DNA from: an uncultured Clostridia bacterium
Lineage (GTDB): Bacteria; Bacillota; Clostridia; Oscillospirales; UBA644
Reading direction: 5' to 3'
DNA length: 64,000 nucleotides
Assembly (NCBI GenBank): GCA_948443805.1
Contig: CAOJUB010000001.1
Span: forward strand, 241,487 to 305,486
In this document: positions 10,348-19,570 of the stretch, piece by piece
How positions within the stretch are numbered: position 1 is the stretch's first letter
Layout: each line of letters starts with the position of its first letter
Program-made: the position numbers and the translations under genes
Notes under the pieces: generated by a model
Databases searched by the model: none
Seen by the model: only the letters and a program-made list of their open reading frames with translations
Told to the model about the DNA's origin: nothing

Positions 10348-12954
10348 TTATTGGATTTCTTCTACCGTGAGGTTTTTCGGAATGTCGCAGCGTTTTGAAT
10401 TGCATGCAAGGGTCGTTTCTGCGCTGCCTGAAAGGTCTTCCGTTACGTAATCACCTTCAATCGCTGCGAAATCTTTGGCGGATTCAATCAGATTTCCGGT
10501 GAACAGGATATGGCCGCCGTCTGCGGCGATGTGGTTTTCCGGAACCGAGTAAAAGAGATTGGCGCCAACGGAAAGATTCCCTCCGGACACGGTAAAGGCC
10601 GCTGAAACCGGGCTACGGAACACCGACGTCTGAATCTCTGCTTTTCCGGCGTTCATGGCCCAATAGGTTTTTTCGCCTTCTTCTCCGGAAAATACGGTGT
10701 TGGCAACAACGACCGTGCCGCTGTTCGATTTTTCTGTTGTCAGGCAGCTTCCGGCCTGTGCTTTGAGGGTGATATGCAGGTTGGAAAGCAGCGCCGTTGT
10801 GGTATTTTCAATGGTTACAGCGCTTTCCACACCGGAAAGAAACAGCCCTGCGGCTGCTGCTGTCGGCTTCCCGGAATTTGACGTGGTCTGTCCCGAAAGG
10901 GAAAGGCCGGTTTGCGCCAATGATACGGAATTGGAAAACATCCGGAGATTTTCTCCGCCGTAGCTGTAGATTGCCGTTTGCGTGTTTGGATTTTGTCCGT
11001 CCTGCGGCAGGAAATTGCAGTTTTTTATCAGGATATCCGAAGAGTTGATTGCCGCAACGCCGAACTGGGAAACCTGAGCCGTGCAGTTTTTTATCATTGC
11101 GCCGGTATGATTTTCCAGATAAATGCCGCCTCCGAAACCGGATATTTCGGTGTTTTTCAGCCGGAAACCGGAAGAATCTCTGCCGACCCGGACGGCATAG
11201 TCAGGATATCCGTCCATGTCTTCCGCCGATTGGCAGACTAGTTTGATTCCGGTAATCTGCGAGCCTTTTTCTGCGAGAATTGCTGCCGATTTCTCCGCAT
11301 CGGCATTACGGAAAGAGAATACGGTAGCATAAGCGGAACCGTTTCCCTGTCCTACGCCGCAGAGCGCAACATTCGGTTTTAATTGAACGGCTTCCGGATC
11401 GAAATAGTATTCGCCTTCCTGAATCAGAACCACGCCGCCTTTGGCTCCGAGCGAGTCGATGGCGCTTTGCAGCGCTGCATTGTTGCTTTCCGCATCGGCC
11501 GACAGACCGAAGTCTTTGGCGTAAACGGCGCTGGCGGCTGCCGGCGCCGTTCTGTCAAGGAAGGAAAAATCTTCGGTTTTCTGCGGCGTCAGCGCGATTT
11601 CTTCCTGGCTGCTCTGCGCAAAGAAGTAGTCGGCGTTGGCGTAGGGGTCGCTGGCAAAGCGGTTGTTATAGAAAACGCCCAGCGCCGGGTTTTCAAAAAC
11701 GCCGACGATTTCTTGATTCGAAAAGGTGTTGTTCATGGCTGCCACAACGCCGTCGGTCAGATGAAAGGCGCCCTTTCTCCAGCTGGAAACCGTACAGTTG
11801 GCAAAGGACATGTCGCCGGTTCCGGCAGAGACAAAACATTCATAGGTTCGGTTCGGAAAAGTGCAGGTGTTAAAACAGATCTGCGTTTTGAAATTTTCTC
11901 CCGCGCGGACAATACTGGAATCCATCAATCCGGTCGAGCGCAGGTCGGAAAGATTGACCGCCATGCCGCCCTGGCCGAGACTTTCCACCGAAAAGACTTC
12001 AACGTTGTTGGCGGTGAAAAGCGAGGTAACCGAGAGAAGCCCCGGGGATTGCTGCGGAATGTTTGCCGCGATTCCTTTTCTTGCCGTGTCAATTTCTATA
12101 TTATAAAGCTGGGCGTCGGCAATATCGCCGAAAGCCATGGCGGTCAGATTTTCGGTAAGAAAGTCCGACACGCTGTTTGCGTCATAGTTTTCTTTTTTGT
12201 CTTTGGGTTTGTTGCTCCAGTATTTGGGGCTGATTTTTATCTTTTCCATGCGGAGCAGCCCACTGCAGCGGTCGATTTGAATGCCGGTTTGCAGGGCGGT
12301 GATATAAAGGTTTTCCAGCAGGGCGGAATCGCAGGATTCCTCTCCCAGCAAAATAGCCCGGTAACTGTTGACCAGTTCAAGATCGGTAAGCGAAACCGCT
12401 TCGGTTCCGTTCTGGGCGATGGTAAACGGATATTCCCGGATTTCGTTCGTATTCTGCGCCTGATATTGAATGGAAAGGCCGGAGATTCCCGCGCGGTTGC
12501 CGAGTGTGATCGCCGGGCTTTGCCGGAGGGCTTCGGTATCGGCAAGGATCAGCCGGGTTTTGGCGCCGGTTGGATTTTTTGCCGTAGGCGAGGTGAAGTC
12601 TCCCTTCAGCGTTACCTGGTCAGGTATGTGCAGCGGTGCCGTTATTTTGTAGCTGCCGCAGGGAATATATACGGTTCCTCCGCCGGCCTGTCCGGCTTTG
12701 TCTAGCGTCTTCTGGATGGCTGCGGTATCATCGCTTTTTCCGTTGGCCTTTGCGCCGTTTGCCGAAACGAAAAAGTTTGCGGCGAAGAATTCTTCCGAAT
12801 CGATTTCTTTCAGAAACACCGTGTTCCCGTCGGTCATTTCAATTCCTTTCCGTCCCGGAATTGTTTCCAGCGCCGGACTGCCGCAGGAGGAGAAAAACAT
12901 CATGACGGCAAGCAGGCAAGCCGCTGAACAGATTCTTTTTTTCACGTGGATCAC
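10348..12954 (-). CDS. Right-handed parallel beta-helix (pectate_lyase_3-like, duplicated) lipoprotein
   Basis: Lipoprotein signal ending FFSSC|G; two blocks of ADDTAAIQKTLDKAGQAGGGTVYIPCGSY / SNNAALQSAIDSLGAKGGVVLIQEGEYYF followed by beta-helix-like repeats. Confidence 0.8.
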   Translation of the reverse strand: MIHVKKRICSAACLLAVMMFFSSCGSPALETIPGRKGIEMTDGNTVFLKEIDSEEFFAANFFVSANGAKANGKSDDTAAIQKTLDKAGQAGGGTVYIPCGSYKITAPLHIPDQVTLKGDFTSPTAKNPTGAKTRLILADTEALRQSPAITLGNRAGISGLSIQYQAQNTNEIREYPFTIAQNGTEAVSLTDLELVNSYRAILLGEESCDSALLENLYITALQTGIQIDRCSGLLRMEKIKISPKYWSNKPKDKKENYDANSVSDFLTENLTAMAFGDIADAQLYNIEIDTARKGIAANIPQQSPGLLSVTSLFTANNVEVFSVESLGQGGMAVNLSDLRSTGLMDSSIVRAGENFKTQICFNTCTFPNRTYECFVSAGTGDMSFANCTVSSWRKGAFHLTDGVVAAMNNTFSNQEIVGVFENPALGVFYNNRFASDPYANADYFFAQSSQEEIALTPQKTEDFSFLDRTAPAAASAVYAKDFGLSADAESNNAALQSAIDSLGAKGGVVLIQEGEYYFDPEAVQLKPNVALCGVGQGNGSAYATVFSFRNADAEKSAAILAEKGSQITGIKLVCQSAEDMDGYPDYAVRVGRDSSGFRLKNTEISGFGGGIYLENHTGAMIKNCTAQVSQFGVAAINSSDILIKNCNFLPQDGQNPNTQTAIYSYGGENLRMFSNSVSLAQTGLSLSGQTTSNSGKPTAAAAGLFLSGVESAVTIENTTTALLSNLHITLKAQAGSCLTTEKSNSGTVVVANTVFSGEEGEKTYWAMNAGKAEIQTSVFRSPVSAAFTVSGGNLSVGANLFYSVPENHIAADGGHILFTGNLIESAKDFAAIEGDYVTEDLSGSAETTLACNSKRCDIPKNLTVEEIQ

Positions 12955-12987
12955 CCTTTCCGCCGCCGAAAAGCAGCCTGTTTTAAA

Positions 12988-14259
12988 TCAGAGAACAAAA
13001 TCGAATTCAAAATCGTACATACTTACCGTATCGCCTTCCTGAATTCCCGCCTGGCGGAGTTTGTCGATAATTCCGGAAACTTTGAGCACTTTCTGGAAAT
13101 ACTGCAGGGATTCATAGTCGTCAAAATTGATTCCGCGCATCAGTTTCAGCAGCCAATCGCCTTCCACAATATAAAGATGATCGTATTTTTGTACGGTAAC
13201 GTCTTCCGCCTTCGGGATCTCTTTGGGAATGTCTTCGTATTCGCTTTCATAAACTTTAACGGGCGGAAGGTCTTTGATTCTTCCGTAAATGCCGTAAAGA
13301 AGTTCTTTCATTCCCGTGCGGGTCGCCGCGGAAATTTCGTAATAGGCAATCCCCTTTTCTTCAAGATAACGCCGGAAAGCCTGCGCCTGCTCCGGCTCTG
13401 TCAGAAGGTCGGCCTTGTTTCCGGCAACAACCTGCGGACAGGAGGCCAGCAGGGGAGAAAAGGCCGTCAGTTCTTTGTTGATGGTTTCAAAATCCTCGAT
13501 GGGGTTTCTTCCCTCACAGCCCGAAACGTCAACGATATGCAGCAGCAGCCGGCAGCGTTCGATATGCCGGAGAAATTCGTGTCCCAGCCCGAGTCCGTCG
13601 GATGCGCCCTCGATAATGCCGGGGATATCCGCCATGACAAAAGACTGCTCGGCGTCGAGGCTGACCACACCGAGGCTCGGCGTCAAAGTGGTAAAATGAT
13701 AGTTGGCAATTTTCGGCCGTGCGCCGCTGACCGAAGAAAGCAGGGTTGATTTTCCGACATTCGGAAAACCGATCAGGCCGACGTCGGCGATCAGTTTCAG
13801 TTCCAGGATGACTTCCCGCTCTTCGCCGGGAATCCCCGGCCGTGCAAAACGGGGGCACTGCCTTGTCGGCGTTGCAAAGTGCCGGTTTCCCCAGCCGCCT
13901 TTGCCGCCTTTTGCCAGAATAAACGGTTCATCGTCGCTCATGTCTTTGATGATTTTTCCGCTTTCAGCGTCTTTGATGACCGTTCCCTTCGGCACTTTGA
14001 TAATCAGGTCTTCGCCACTTTTTCCGTACATTTTTCCGCCTTTGCCGTTTTCCCCATTCGGGGCGAGGAATTTATGCTTGAAGCGCAGATCGGCAAGGGT
14101 ATTCAGATTTTCCGCCGTGACAAAAACAATATCGCCGCCTTTGCCGCCGTCACCGCCATCGGGACCTCCCGCAGGCACATATTTTTCCCGGCGGAAAGAG
14201 ATCGCTCCGTCTCCTCCGTTTCCGGCTTTGACATATAATTTTGTACTGTCTGCAAACAT
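12988..14259 (-). CDS. obgE: GTPase ObgE/CgtA
   Basis: MFADSTKLYVKAGNGGDGAISFRREKYVPAGGPDGGDGGKGGDIVF...GFPNVGKSTLLSSVSGARPKIANYHFTTLTPSLGVV; OCT domain at the C-terminus. Confidence 0.98.
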   Translation of the reverse strand: MFADSTKLYVKAGNGGDGAISFRREKYVPAGGPDGGDGGKGGDIVFVTAENLNTLADLRFKHKFLAPNGENGKGGKMYGKSGEDLIIKVPKGTVIKDAESGKIIKDMSDDEPFILAKGGKGGWGNRHFATPTRQCPRFARPGIPGEEREVILELKLIADVGLIGFPNVGKSTLLSSVSGARPKIANYHFTTLTPSLGVVSLDAEQSFVMADIPGIIEGASDGLGLGHEFLRHIERCRLLLHIVDVSGCEGRNPIEDFETINKELTAFSPLLASCPQVVAGNKADLLTEPEQAQAFRRYLEEKGIAYYEISAATRTGMKELLYGIYGRIKDLPPVKVYESEYEDIPKEIPKAEDVTVQKYDHLYIVEGDWLLKLMRGINFDDYESLQYFQKVLKVSGIIDKLRQAGIQEGDTVSMYDFEFDFVL

Positions 14260-14293
14260 CTTGCGCTGTTCCTTTCTTTGTTTTGTTTCGGAT

Positions 14294-14340
14294 AAAAAAA
14301 CAGCCTGCCGGCTCTTCGGTTGGAAAAGCCCGCAAGCTGT
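14294..14340 (-). terminator. Intrinsic terminator or attenuator between rpmA and obgE
   Basis: On the minus strand, ACAGCTTGCGGGC...GCCGGCAGGCTGT followed by TTTTTTT. Confidence 0.7.
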
Positions 14341-14364
14341 AAACGTCGCTGGGTGATCCGGAAA

Positions 14365-14619
14365 CTAATCAGCTAAAACCCGTACTCTTTTTCTGTTTCC
14401 TGCAAAGCGTTCGAACTTTACCGTTCCGTCAACCAAAGCAAACAGAGTGTCGTCGGAGCCTTTGCCCACGTTTTCACCGGGATGAACGTTCGTCCCTCTC
14501 TGTCTGACCAGAATGTTTCCGGCAAGAACAAACTGTCCGTCGGATTTTTTCACGCCGAGCCGTTTGGATTCGGAATCTCTACCGTTTTTGGTTGAGCCGA
14601 CACCTTTCTTATGAGCCAT
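14365..14619 (-). CDS. rpmA: 50S ribosomal protein L27
   Basis: [70 protein letters not shown]. Confidence 0.98.
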   Translation of the reverse strand: MAHKKGVGSTKNGRDSESKRLGVKKSDGQFVLAGNILVRQRGTNVHPGENVGKGSDDTLFALVDGTVKFERFAGNRKRVRVLAD

Positions 14620-14636
14620 TTATAGCACCTCCCCGA

Positions 14637-14948
14637 TTATACTGAAATTTTCGATACGACAACCTTTGTATAGGGCTGTCTGTGACCTTTGCGTCTGCGG
14701 TAGCCTTTTTTCGGTTTCATTTTGAAAACACGGATTTTTTTGCCTTTTCCGTTTTTCTCTACAACCGCTTCTACCTTTGCGCCTGCAATATAGGGGGCGC
14801 CTGTTGTTACGGAACTGTCTGCGGAAACCAGCAATACCTGATCAAACGTCACGGTGGCTTTCGGCTCTGCATCGAGTTTTTCGATAAAGAGCACATCGCC
14901 CTCGGAAGCTTTGTACTGCTTTCCGCCGGTTACGAAAATTGCGTACAT
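14637..14948 (-). CDS. rplU: 50S ribosomal protein L21
   Basis: [25 protein letters not shown]...[30 protein letters not shown]. Confidence 0.97.
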   Translation of the reverse strand: MYAIFVTGGKQYKASEGDVLFIEKLDAEPKATVTFDQVLLVSADSSVTTGAPYIAGAKVEAVVEKNGKGKKIRVFKMKPKKGYRRRKGHRQPYTKVVVSKISV

Positions 14949-15027
14949 GTTGTTATCCCTCAATCTGTTAAGTCTCGCTATGAAGGTTTTCCGGATGTTC
15001 CGGAAATTTAAACCTTTTCTATGCGGC
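14949..15027 (-). ncRNA. Candidate L21-type ribosomal leader (cis-regulatory RNA)
   Basis: Between the promoter and rplU: compact hairpin AAGGTTTAAATTTCCGG-AACAT-CCGGAAAACCTT; position matches known Firmicutes L21 leaders. Not checked against a covariance model. Confidence 0.5.
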
Positions 15028-15033
15028 TCTCTG

Positions 15034-15062
15034 ATTATACCATAATTTTTCTGTCAAGTCAA
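15034..15062 (-). promoter_or_regulatory. Promoter of rplU-rpmA-obgE
   Basis: Minus strand TTGACT - 17 bp - TATAAT. Confidence 0.8.
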
Positions 15063-15269
15063 CGGAAAAAGAGGAAAATCACAGAAAATTTGCTTTTTTC
15101 TGTTCTTTCCCGTTAATCCGGGGCGAATTTTTAGCTGCCGGAACCGGTCGGAAAGAAGGCCTCTGTCGGTATTTTTTGCCTGCGGACAGCGATTTTATAC
15201 TTTTTCAGGTTTATTTGTTTAATTTTTTTTGACAAAAGGGTAAAAAATGAATCCTTCCTGAAATTGCAC

Positions 15270-15298
15270 TTGACAAATCGGCTTCCTGCTGATATAAT
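15270..15298 (+). promoter_or_regulatory. Promoter of the surface protein gene at 15410
   Basis: TTGACA - 17 bp - TATAAT. Confidence 0.82.
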
Positions 15299-15409
15299 GA
15301 TACTTGAAAAGAAGTGCGCGTTTTTTACGGGCACGTTTTTCTCTCATAACAATATAGTATGCGGCGTTTTGCCGTGCTATTTGTTTATTTCGTGTAGGAG
15401 GGTAAAAAA

Positions 15410-16537
15410 ATGAAAAAAGTTTTTGCGCTTGTCATTGCGCTGAGTCTGATCTGCGCGATGGCGGTTACGTCTTCTGCTGCGGTTCCGCTGGACGATTTTG
15501 CGGTAACGAGAGTTTCCACCGTTCCGACGATCGATGGCAGTTTTGACGCTGCAGAAGGATGGGGTTCCCCCATTATTGAAGTAACAGGTCAGGAAATGTA
15601 TGACTATGCAACTTCTTCTGCTGACAAAAGATATCTTCCCTGGGCTGTTATGGAAGAAAACTATGTCAACAGAACCGATGGTTCGGTGGAAGCTATGCAG
15701 GGTATCACCATGAAAGTGTATGCTAAATGGGATGACGCCAATCTGTATTTCTGTTATGTGGTAGAAGGTCTGAAAGATTTCTATCCGAATACGGTCGGCG
15801 TATGGTACGGCAACAGCATTCAGCTGACCCTTGGCCAGGATGACAGACAGGCAAACTGGACCGATAAGGCCAACGACCCGGATAAAGACGGTATTTATGT
15901 CGGCGGTTATGTCGGAAACGAATACACCATTGCGCCGGCTACCGGTAAAACAAGAGCCACCGTTACGCAGGGTAAATTCGGTTCTTCTTCCGCTTCTCTG
16001 AGAGGCGCACAGATTGTTGCGGTTGGTAACCCGAATCTTCAGGTTTACGAAATGGCTCTGCCGTTTGACAAAGTTGGCATTTCTCCGGAAAGCAACAAGA
16101 AAATTCCGTTTGCTACTGCTTTGAATATCAATATCGGTCCGGATGTTATCGAACGCAGCCCCGAAACTGATAAACCGTATCCGAACTACAACGGTTTCCA
16201 GATCGGACAGGGTATTTTCGATCAGATGAAAGAAGATATCTGGGAATCTCTGAATCTGGTTCTGACCGGTGAAAAAGGTTCTGTCGGCAGCGTTACCGAC
16301 ACCCAGACTCCGTCGGGCGACAATAATAATCCTTCCGGCGGCAATAATTCGACCGATGGCACCTATTCTGATTCCAATAATTCTTCCGGAACTTCCAATC
16401 CTGGTTCTTCCAACGGATCTTCAAACGGTTCTTCGAGCAAGCCGAACACCGATTCTGCCGATACGTTTGACGCTGTTTTCTGCGGTCTTGCCGCAGTAGC
16501 TGCTCTTGGCGCTCTGGTTGTTATCAAAAAGAAATAA
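15410..16537 (+). CDS. Secreted, C-terminally anchored surface protein with CBM9/DOMON-like sugar-binding domain
   Basis: Signal peptide MKKVFALVIALSLICAMAVTSSAA; TIDGSFDAAEGWG...VYAKWDDANLYFCYVVEG; Ser/Asn/Gly linker; terminal hydrophobic segment plus KKK. Confidence 0.75.
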   Translation: MKKVFALVIALSLICAMAVTSSAAVPLDDFAVTRVSTVPTIDGSFDAAEGWGSPIIEVTGQEMYDYATSSADKRYLPWAVMEENYVNRTDGSVEAMQGITMKVYAKWDDANLYFCYVVEGLKDFYPNTVGVWYGNSIQLTLGQDDRQANWTDKANDPDKDGIYVGGYVGNEYTIAPATGKTRATVTQGKFGSSSASLRGAQIVAVGNPNLQVYEMALPFDKVGISPESNKKIPFATALNINIGPDVIERSPETDKPYPNYNGFQIGQGIFDQMKEDIWESLNLVLTGEKGSVGSVTDTQTPSGDNNNPSGGNNSTDGTYSDSNNSSGTSNPGSSNGSSNGSSSKPNTDSADTFDAVFCGLAAVAALGALVVIKKK

Positions 16538-16560
16538 GTCCTTTTCCGGACTTTGTTTTT

Positions 16561-16591
16561 GCGGAACTCCATTCGGAGTTCCGCTTTTTTT
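16561..16591 (+). terminator. Intrinsic terminator
   Basis: GCGGAACTCC-ATTC-GGAGTTCCGC then TTTTTTT. Confidence 0.9.
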
Positions 16592-16786
16592 GTTTCGTTC
16601 TGTTTTTTTTTGAAAAAAGAAGGGTTTTGGAAAAAAGTTTTCATAAATGTCCTTGATTTCTTGATTTTATAATAGTATAATAGGTACGATAAAAAATTCC
16701 CTTGAAAATGAGAAAAAAGAAAAATCCGCGTTTCGCTTCGGCGGCGCGGGGACGGAGATCTCTCCGTTGCGGAAAGAGGTTTTTCT

Positions 16787-17836
16787 ATGAAAAAAAATGT
16801 AGCGATCGTCGGTTTCGGCGGAATGGGCGGATGGCATTCCGAATACATTCTGAAAAGCGACGTGGTAAATCTGGCCGGCATTTATGATATTTCGGAAGAG
16901 AGAATGGAATATGCCCGTCAAAAGGGGATTCGTACCTACGCTTCTCTGGAAGAAGTTCTGCGCGATCCTGCGGTTGATATTGTTCTCTGCGCAACACCGA
17001 ATCATGTTCATCCGGAAATTGTGATTCAGGCTCTTCAGGCAGGAAAAAATACCATCAGCGAGAAACCGGTTTGCCTGAACAGTTCGTCTCTGGCGGATAT
17101 GATCGCCGCCTCGGAAAAAAGCGGCAAGCTGTTTACGGTTCATCAGAACCGGCGTTGGGACGGCGATTTCCTGGCAATGAAGAAGATTTATGACAACGGT
17201 ATACTAGGCGATATTTTTAATATCGAATCCCGGGTGCAGGGTTCTCACGGAATTCCCGGAGACTGGCGGGCGAAGAAGGAATACGGCGGTGGCATGATGC
17301 TGGACTGGGGCGTACATCTGATTGACCAGGCCTTTCAGATGATCAAAGAAAAGGCCGTTCAGATTTATGCGAGGATGGATCATGTGACGAACTATGAAGT
17401 TGACGACGGTTTTAAAATGGAAATTCTGTTTGAATCCGGAAAACGCTATTTCGTAGAGGTCGGGACAAGCAATTTTATCACCATGCCGCGGTGGTATATG
17501 CAGGGAGAAAACGGTACGGCGATGATGCCTGGCTGGAAAGTTTCCGAAGGCAAGATTGTCTGCTGCGAAAACTGGAAGCAGGAAAACGTGATACCGGTTA
17601 AAACCGCAGCCGGGCTGACTAAAACGATGGCGCCCCGTGATAAGGATACCGTCCGGACGCATGACATGCAGGAGATTCCTTCTGACGTGCATGATTTTTA
17701 CCGGAATTTCTGCAAAGCGATTGACGGGGAAGAACCGCAGCTGATTACTCATCCGCAGATCATGCGGGTAATGAAGGCAATGGAAGCAGCGTTTCTTTCC
17801 GACCGTACGGGAAAACCGGTTGATTTTGAAAAATAA
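16787..17836 (+). CDS. Gfo/Idh/MocA family oxidoreductase
   Basis: VAIVGFGGMGGWHSEYI...VDIVLCATPNHVHPEIVIQALQAGKNTISEKPVCLNSS; DWGVHLIDQ. Confidence 0.93.
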   Translation: MKKNVAIVGFGGMGGWHSEYILKSDVVNLAGIYDISEERMEYARQKGIRTYASLEEVLRDPAVDIVLCATPNHVHPEIVIQALQAGKNTISEKPVCLNSSSLADMIAASEKSGKLFTVHQNRRWDGDFLAMKKIYDNGILGDIFNIESRVQGSHGIPGDWRAKKEYGGGMMLDWGVHLIDQAFQMIKEKAVQIYARMDHVTNYEVDDGFKMEILFESGKRYFVEVGTSNFITMPRWYMQGENGTAMMPGWKVSEGKIVCCENWKQENVIPVKTAAGLTKTMAPRDKDTVRTHDMQEIPSDVHDFYRNFCKAIDGEEPQLITHPQIMRVMKAMEAAFLSDRTGKPVDFEK

Positions 17837-17853
17837 AAGAAAGAAAAACAGTT

Positions 17854-17883
17854 CCGCCCGGTATTGTGACCGGGCGGATTTTT
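17854..17883 (+). terminator. Intrinsic terminator
   Basis: CCGCCCGGT-ATTGTG-ACCGGGCGG then ATTTTT. Confidence 0.85.
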
Positions 17884-17922
17884 CCGTTGCAAAAAAGTTG
17901 AAAAGAGTTCAATGCTTTCCTC

Positions 17923-17951
17923 TTGACACGGCTGTGGGATGGTGTTAAACT
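17923..17951 (+). promoter_or_regulatory. Promoter of the Mrp-like operon
   Basis: TTGACA - 17 bp - TAAACT. Confidence 0.7.
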
Positions 17952-18090
17952 ATAGGACGAAATGTTCAGACGCTATATTTAATAGGAAGACTGTTTTTTC
18001 TGTTCCCTACAAAAAACGTTTTTCTTTTTTGTATTTTTATCAGGAAGCGGACGGCCTGAACAGGATTTTGAAAAATCGGAGGCGCTTTTT

Positions 18091-18546
18091 TTGTTTTTGA
18101 TGCTTTTTTCGGTTTGGCTCATACTGAACGGAAAGATTACGCTTGAAATTTGTCTGTTCGGGGTGGCTGTTTGCTCGGTGATTTATTTTGCAGCCTGCCG
18201 CGTTACCGGTTTTTCAGTGAAAAAAGACTGGTTTTTTATTCGCCGGATTCCTTATGGCATTGCGTATGCCGCCGTTCTTTTCTGGGAGATTGTCAAAGCG
18301 AACTGTGCGGTGGTCCGGGTGATTCTTTCCGGCCGGAAGCCGGACCCGGCGATTGTTGTTTTTTCCGTGCCGTTACAGACCGAATGGGCCAAGGTTCTTT
18401 TAGCCAATGCGATCACGCTTACGCCGGGGACCATAACTGTTTCGGTCGAAGGCGACCGGTTTCGGGTTCATGCTCTTTGTTCCGATTTTGCTGACGGAAT
18501 TGATTCGTCGGTTTTTGTTTCCCTTCTGAAAAAGATGGAAAAATAG
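18091..18546 (+). CDS. mrpE: Na+/H+ antiporter subunit E (MrpE/MnhE; MbhA-like)
   Basis: TTG start after GGAGG; ANAITLTPGTITVSVEGDRFRVHAL is typical of MrpE. Confidence 0.88.
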   Translation: MFLMLFSVWLILNGKITLEICLFGVAVCSVIYFAACRVTGFSVKKDWFFIRRIPYGIAYAAVLFWEIVKANCAVVRVILSGRKPDPAIVVFSVPLQTEWAKVLLANAITLTPGTITVSVEGDRFRVHALCSDFADGIDSSVFVSLLKKMEK

Positions 18547-18595
18547 CGGCCCTTTGTTTATTTTTATTTGAAACCTGCCTGAAAGGATTGTTATT

Positions 18596-18928
18596 ATGGC
18601 GTCGGTTGACCTTGCTTATTCTGTGTTGTTGGTTTGCGTTCTTGTTTTTCTTGGCTGCGGAATTGTCGCCGCGATTATCCGTTCGGTAATCGGACCGCGT
18701 ATCGCCGACCGGATCATTGCCGTCAATATGGCGGGGACATTGACGGTGATTTGCCTGGCGGTTTTGTCTGTTTTGTTTAATCAGGGATATCTTGCCGATG
18801 TCTGCCTGATTTATGTGCTGATCAGTTTCCTTGCTGTGGTTATTTTCACCAAAGTGTTTATTACCGTTTATTATGATAAACAAAAGAAAACTTCGTCGGT
18901 TGAAAAGGAGAGGGAACATCATGATTGA
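18596..18928 (+). CDS. mrpF: Antiporter subunit F (MrpF/MnhF; MbhB-like)
   Basis: Three TM segments with RSVIGPRIADRIIAVNMAGTLTVICL. Confidence 0.88.
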   Translation: MASVDLAYSVLLVCVLVFLGCGIVAAIIRSVIGPRIADRIIAVNMAGTLTVICLAVLSVLFNQGYLADVCLIYVLISFLAVVIFTKVFITVYYDKQKKTSSVEKEREHHD

Positions 18929-19265
18929 GTGGTTTCGTTTCGGCGTGAGCGCTGCTTTGATACTCGGCGGTGTGTTTTTTATCTTCTGCGGAATTTTCGG
19001 GGTTTTCCGGTTTGATTTTGTTCTGAACCGGATTCATTCTTCCGCCATCTGCGATACGCTCGGTTTATCGCTTGTTTTGGCCGGACTGATTGTCATCCGG
19101 GGTTTTGGCTGGGATAGCTTAAAACTGTTTCTGGTAATTTTGTTTTTATGGTTTACCAGCCCGATTTCCGGCCATCTGATTGGCAAACTGGAATATTCCA
19201 CCAATGAAAATCTTGCCGCGCACTGTTCTCTGCCGGAGGAAAAAAACGGGGGAGATTCGGAATAG
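18921..19265 (+). CDS. mrpG: Antiporter subunit G (MrpG/MnhG; MbhC-like)
   Basis: GGVFFIFCGIFGVFRFDFVLNRIHSSAICDTLGLSLVLAGLI...SPISGHLIGKLEY; overlaps the mrpF stop. Confidence 0.88.
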   Translation: MIEWFRFGVSAALILGGVFFIFCGIFGVFRFDFVLNRIHSSAICDTLGLSLVLAGLIVIRGFGWDSLKLFLVILFLWFTSPISGHLIGKLEYSTNENLAAHCSLPEEKNGGDSE

Positions 19266-19300
19266 AAAATTTTCCGGCAAAAGAAAGGACCTTCTGTACG

Positions 19301-19570
19301 ATGGAAATTTTTAGAATTATTCTTCTGGTAACGCTGGTCGTTTGCGCGCTTTCGGCAAGCTTTTCCAAAAATATTTTAACGTCGATTGTTATTTTTATGT
19401 CCTACAGCCTTGTGATGTCAATTATCTGGGCGATTTTGCAGTCGCCGGATCTGGCAATTACCGAGGCCGCGGTCGGTGCCGGCGTTACGAGCGTGTTATT
19501 TTTTATTACGCTGAAAAAAATTCGCCTGATCAGTACCGGGAAAAAGGAGACGCCGCATGAAAAAGAATAA
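19301..19570 (+). CDS. DUF4040 / MbhD-like subunit (equivalent to part of the MrpA C-terminus)
   Basis: 89 aa; SIVIFMSYSLVMSIIWAILQSPDLAITEAAVGAGVTSVLFFITLKKI. Confidence 0.82.
   Translation: MEIFRIILLVTLVVCALSASFSKNILTSIVIFMSYSLVMSIIWAILQSPDLAITEAAVGAGVTSVLFFITLKKIRLISTGKKETPHEKE

Noticed and set aside
11383-12705. 440-aa plus-strand ORF antisense to the beta-helix lipoprotein
   Set aside because: Shadow ORF without a signal or domain; the minus-strand gene has a signal peptide and repeats.
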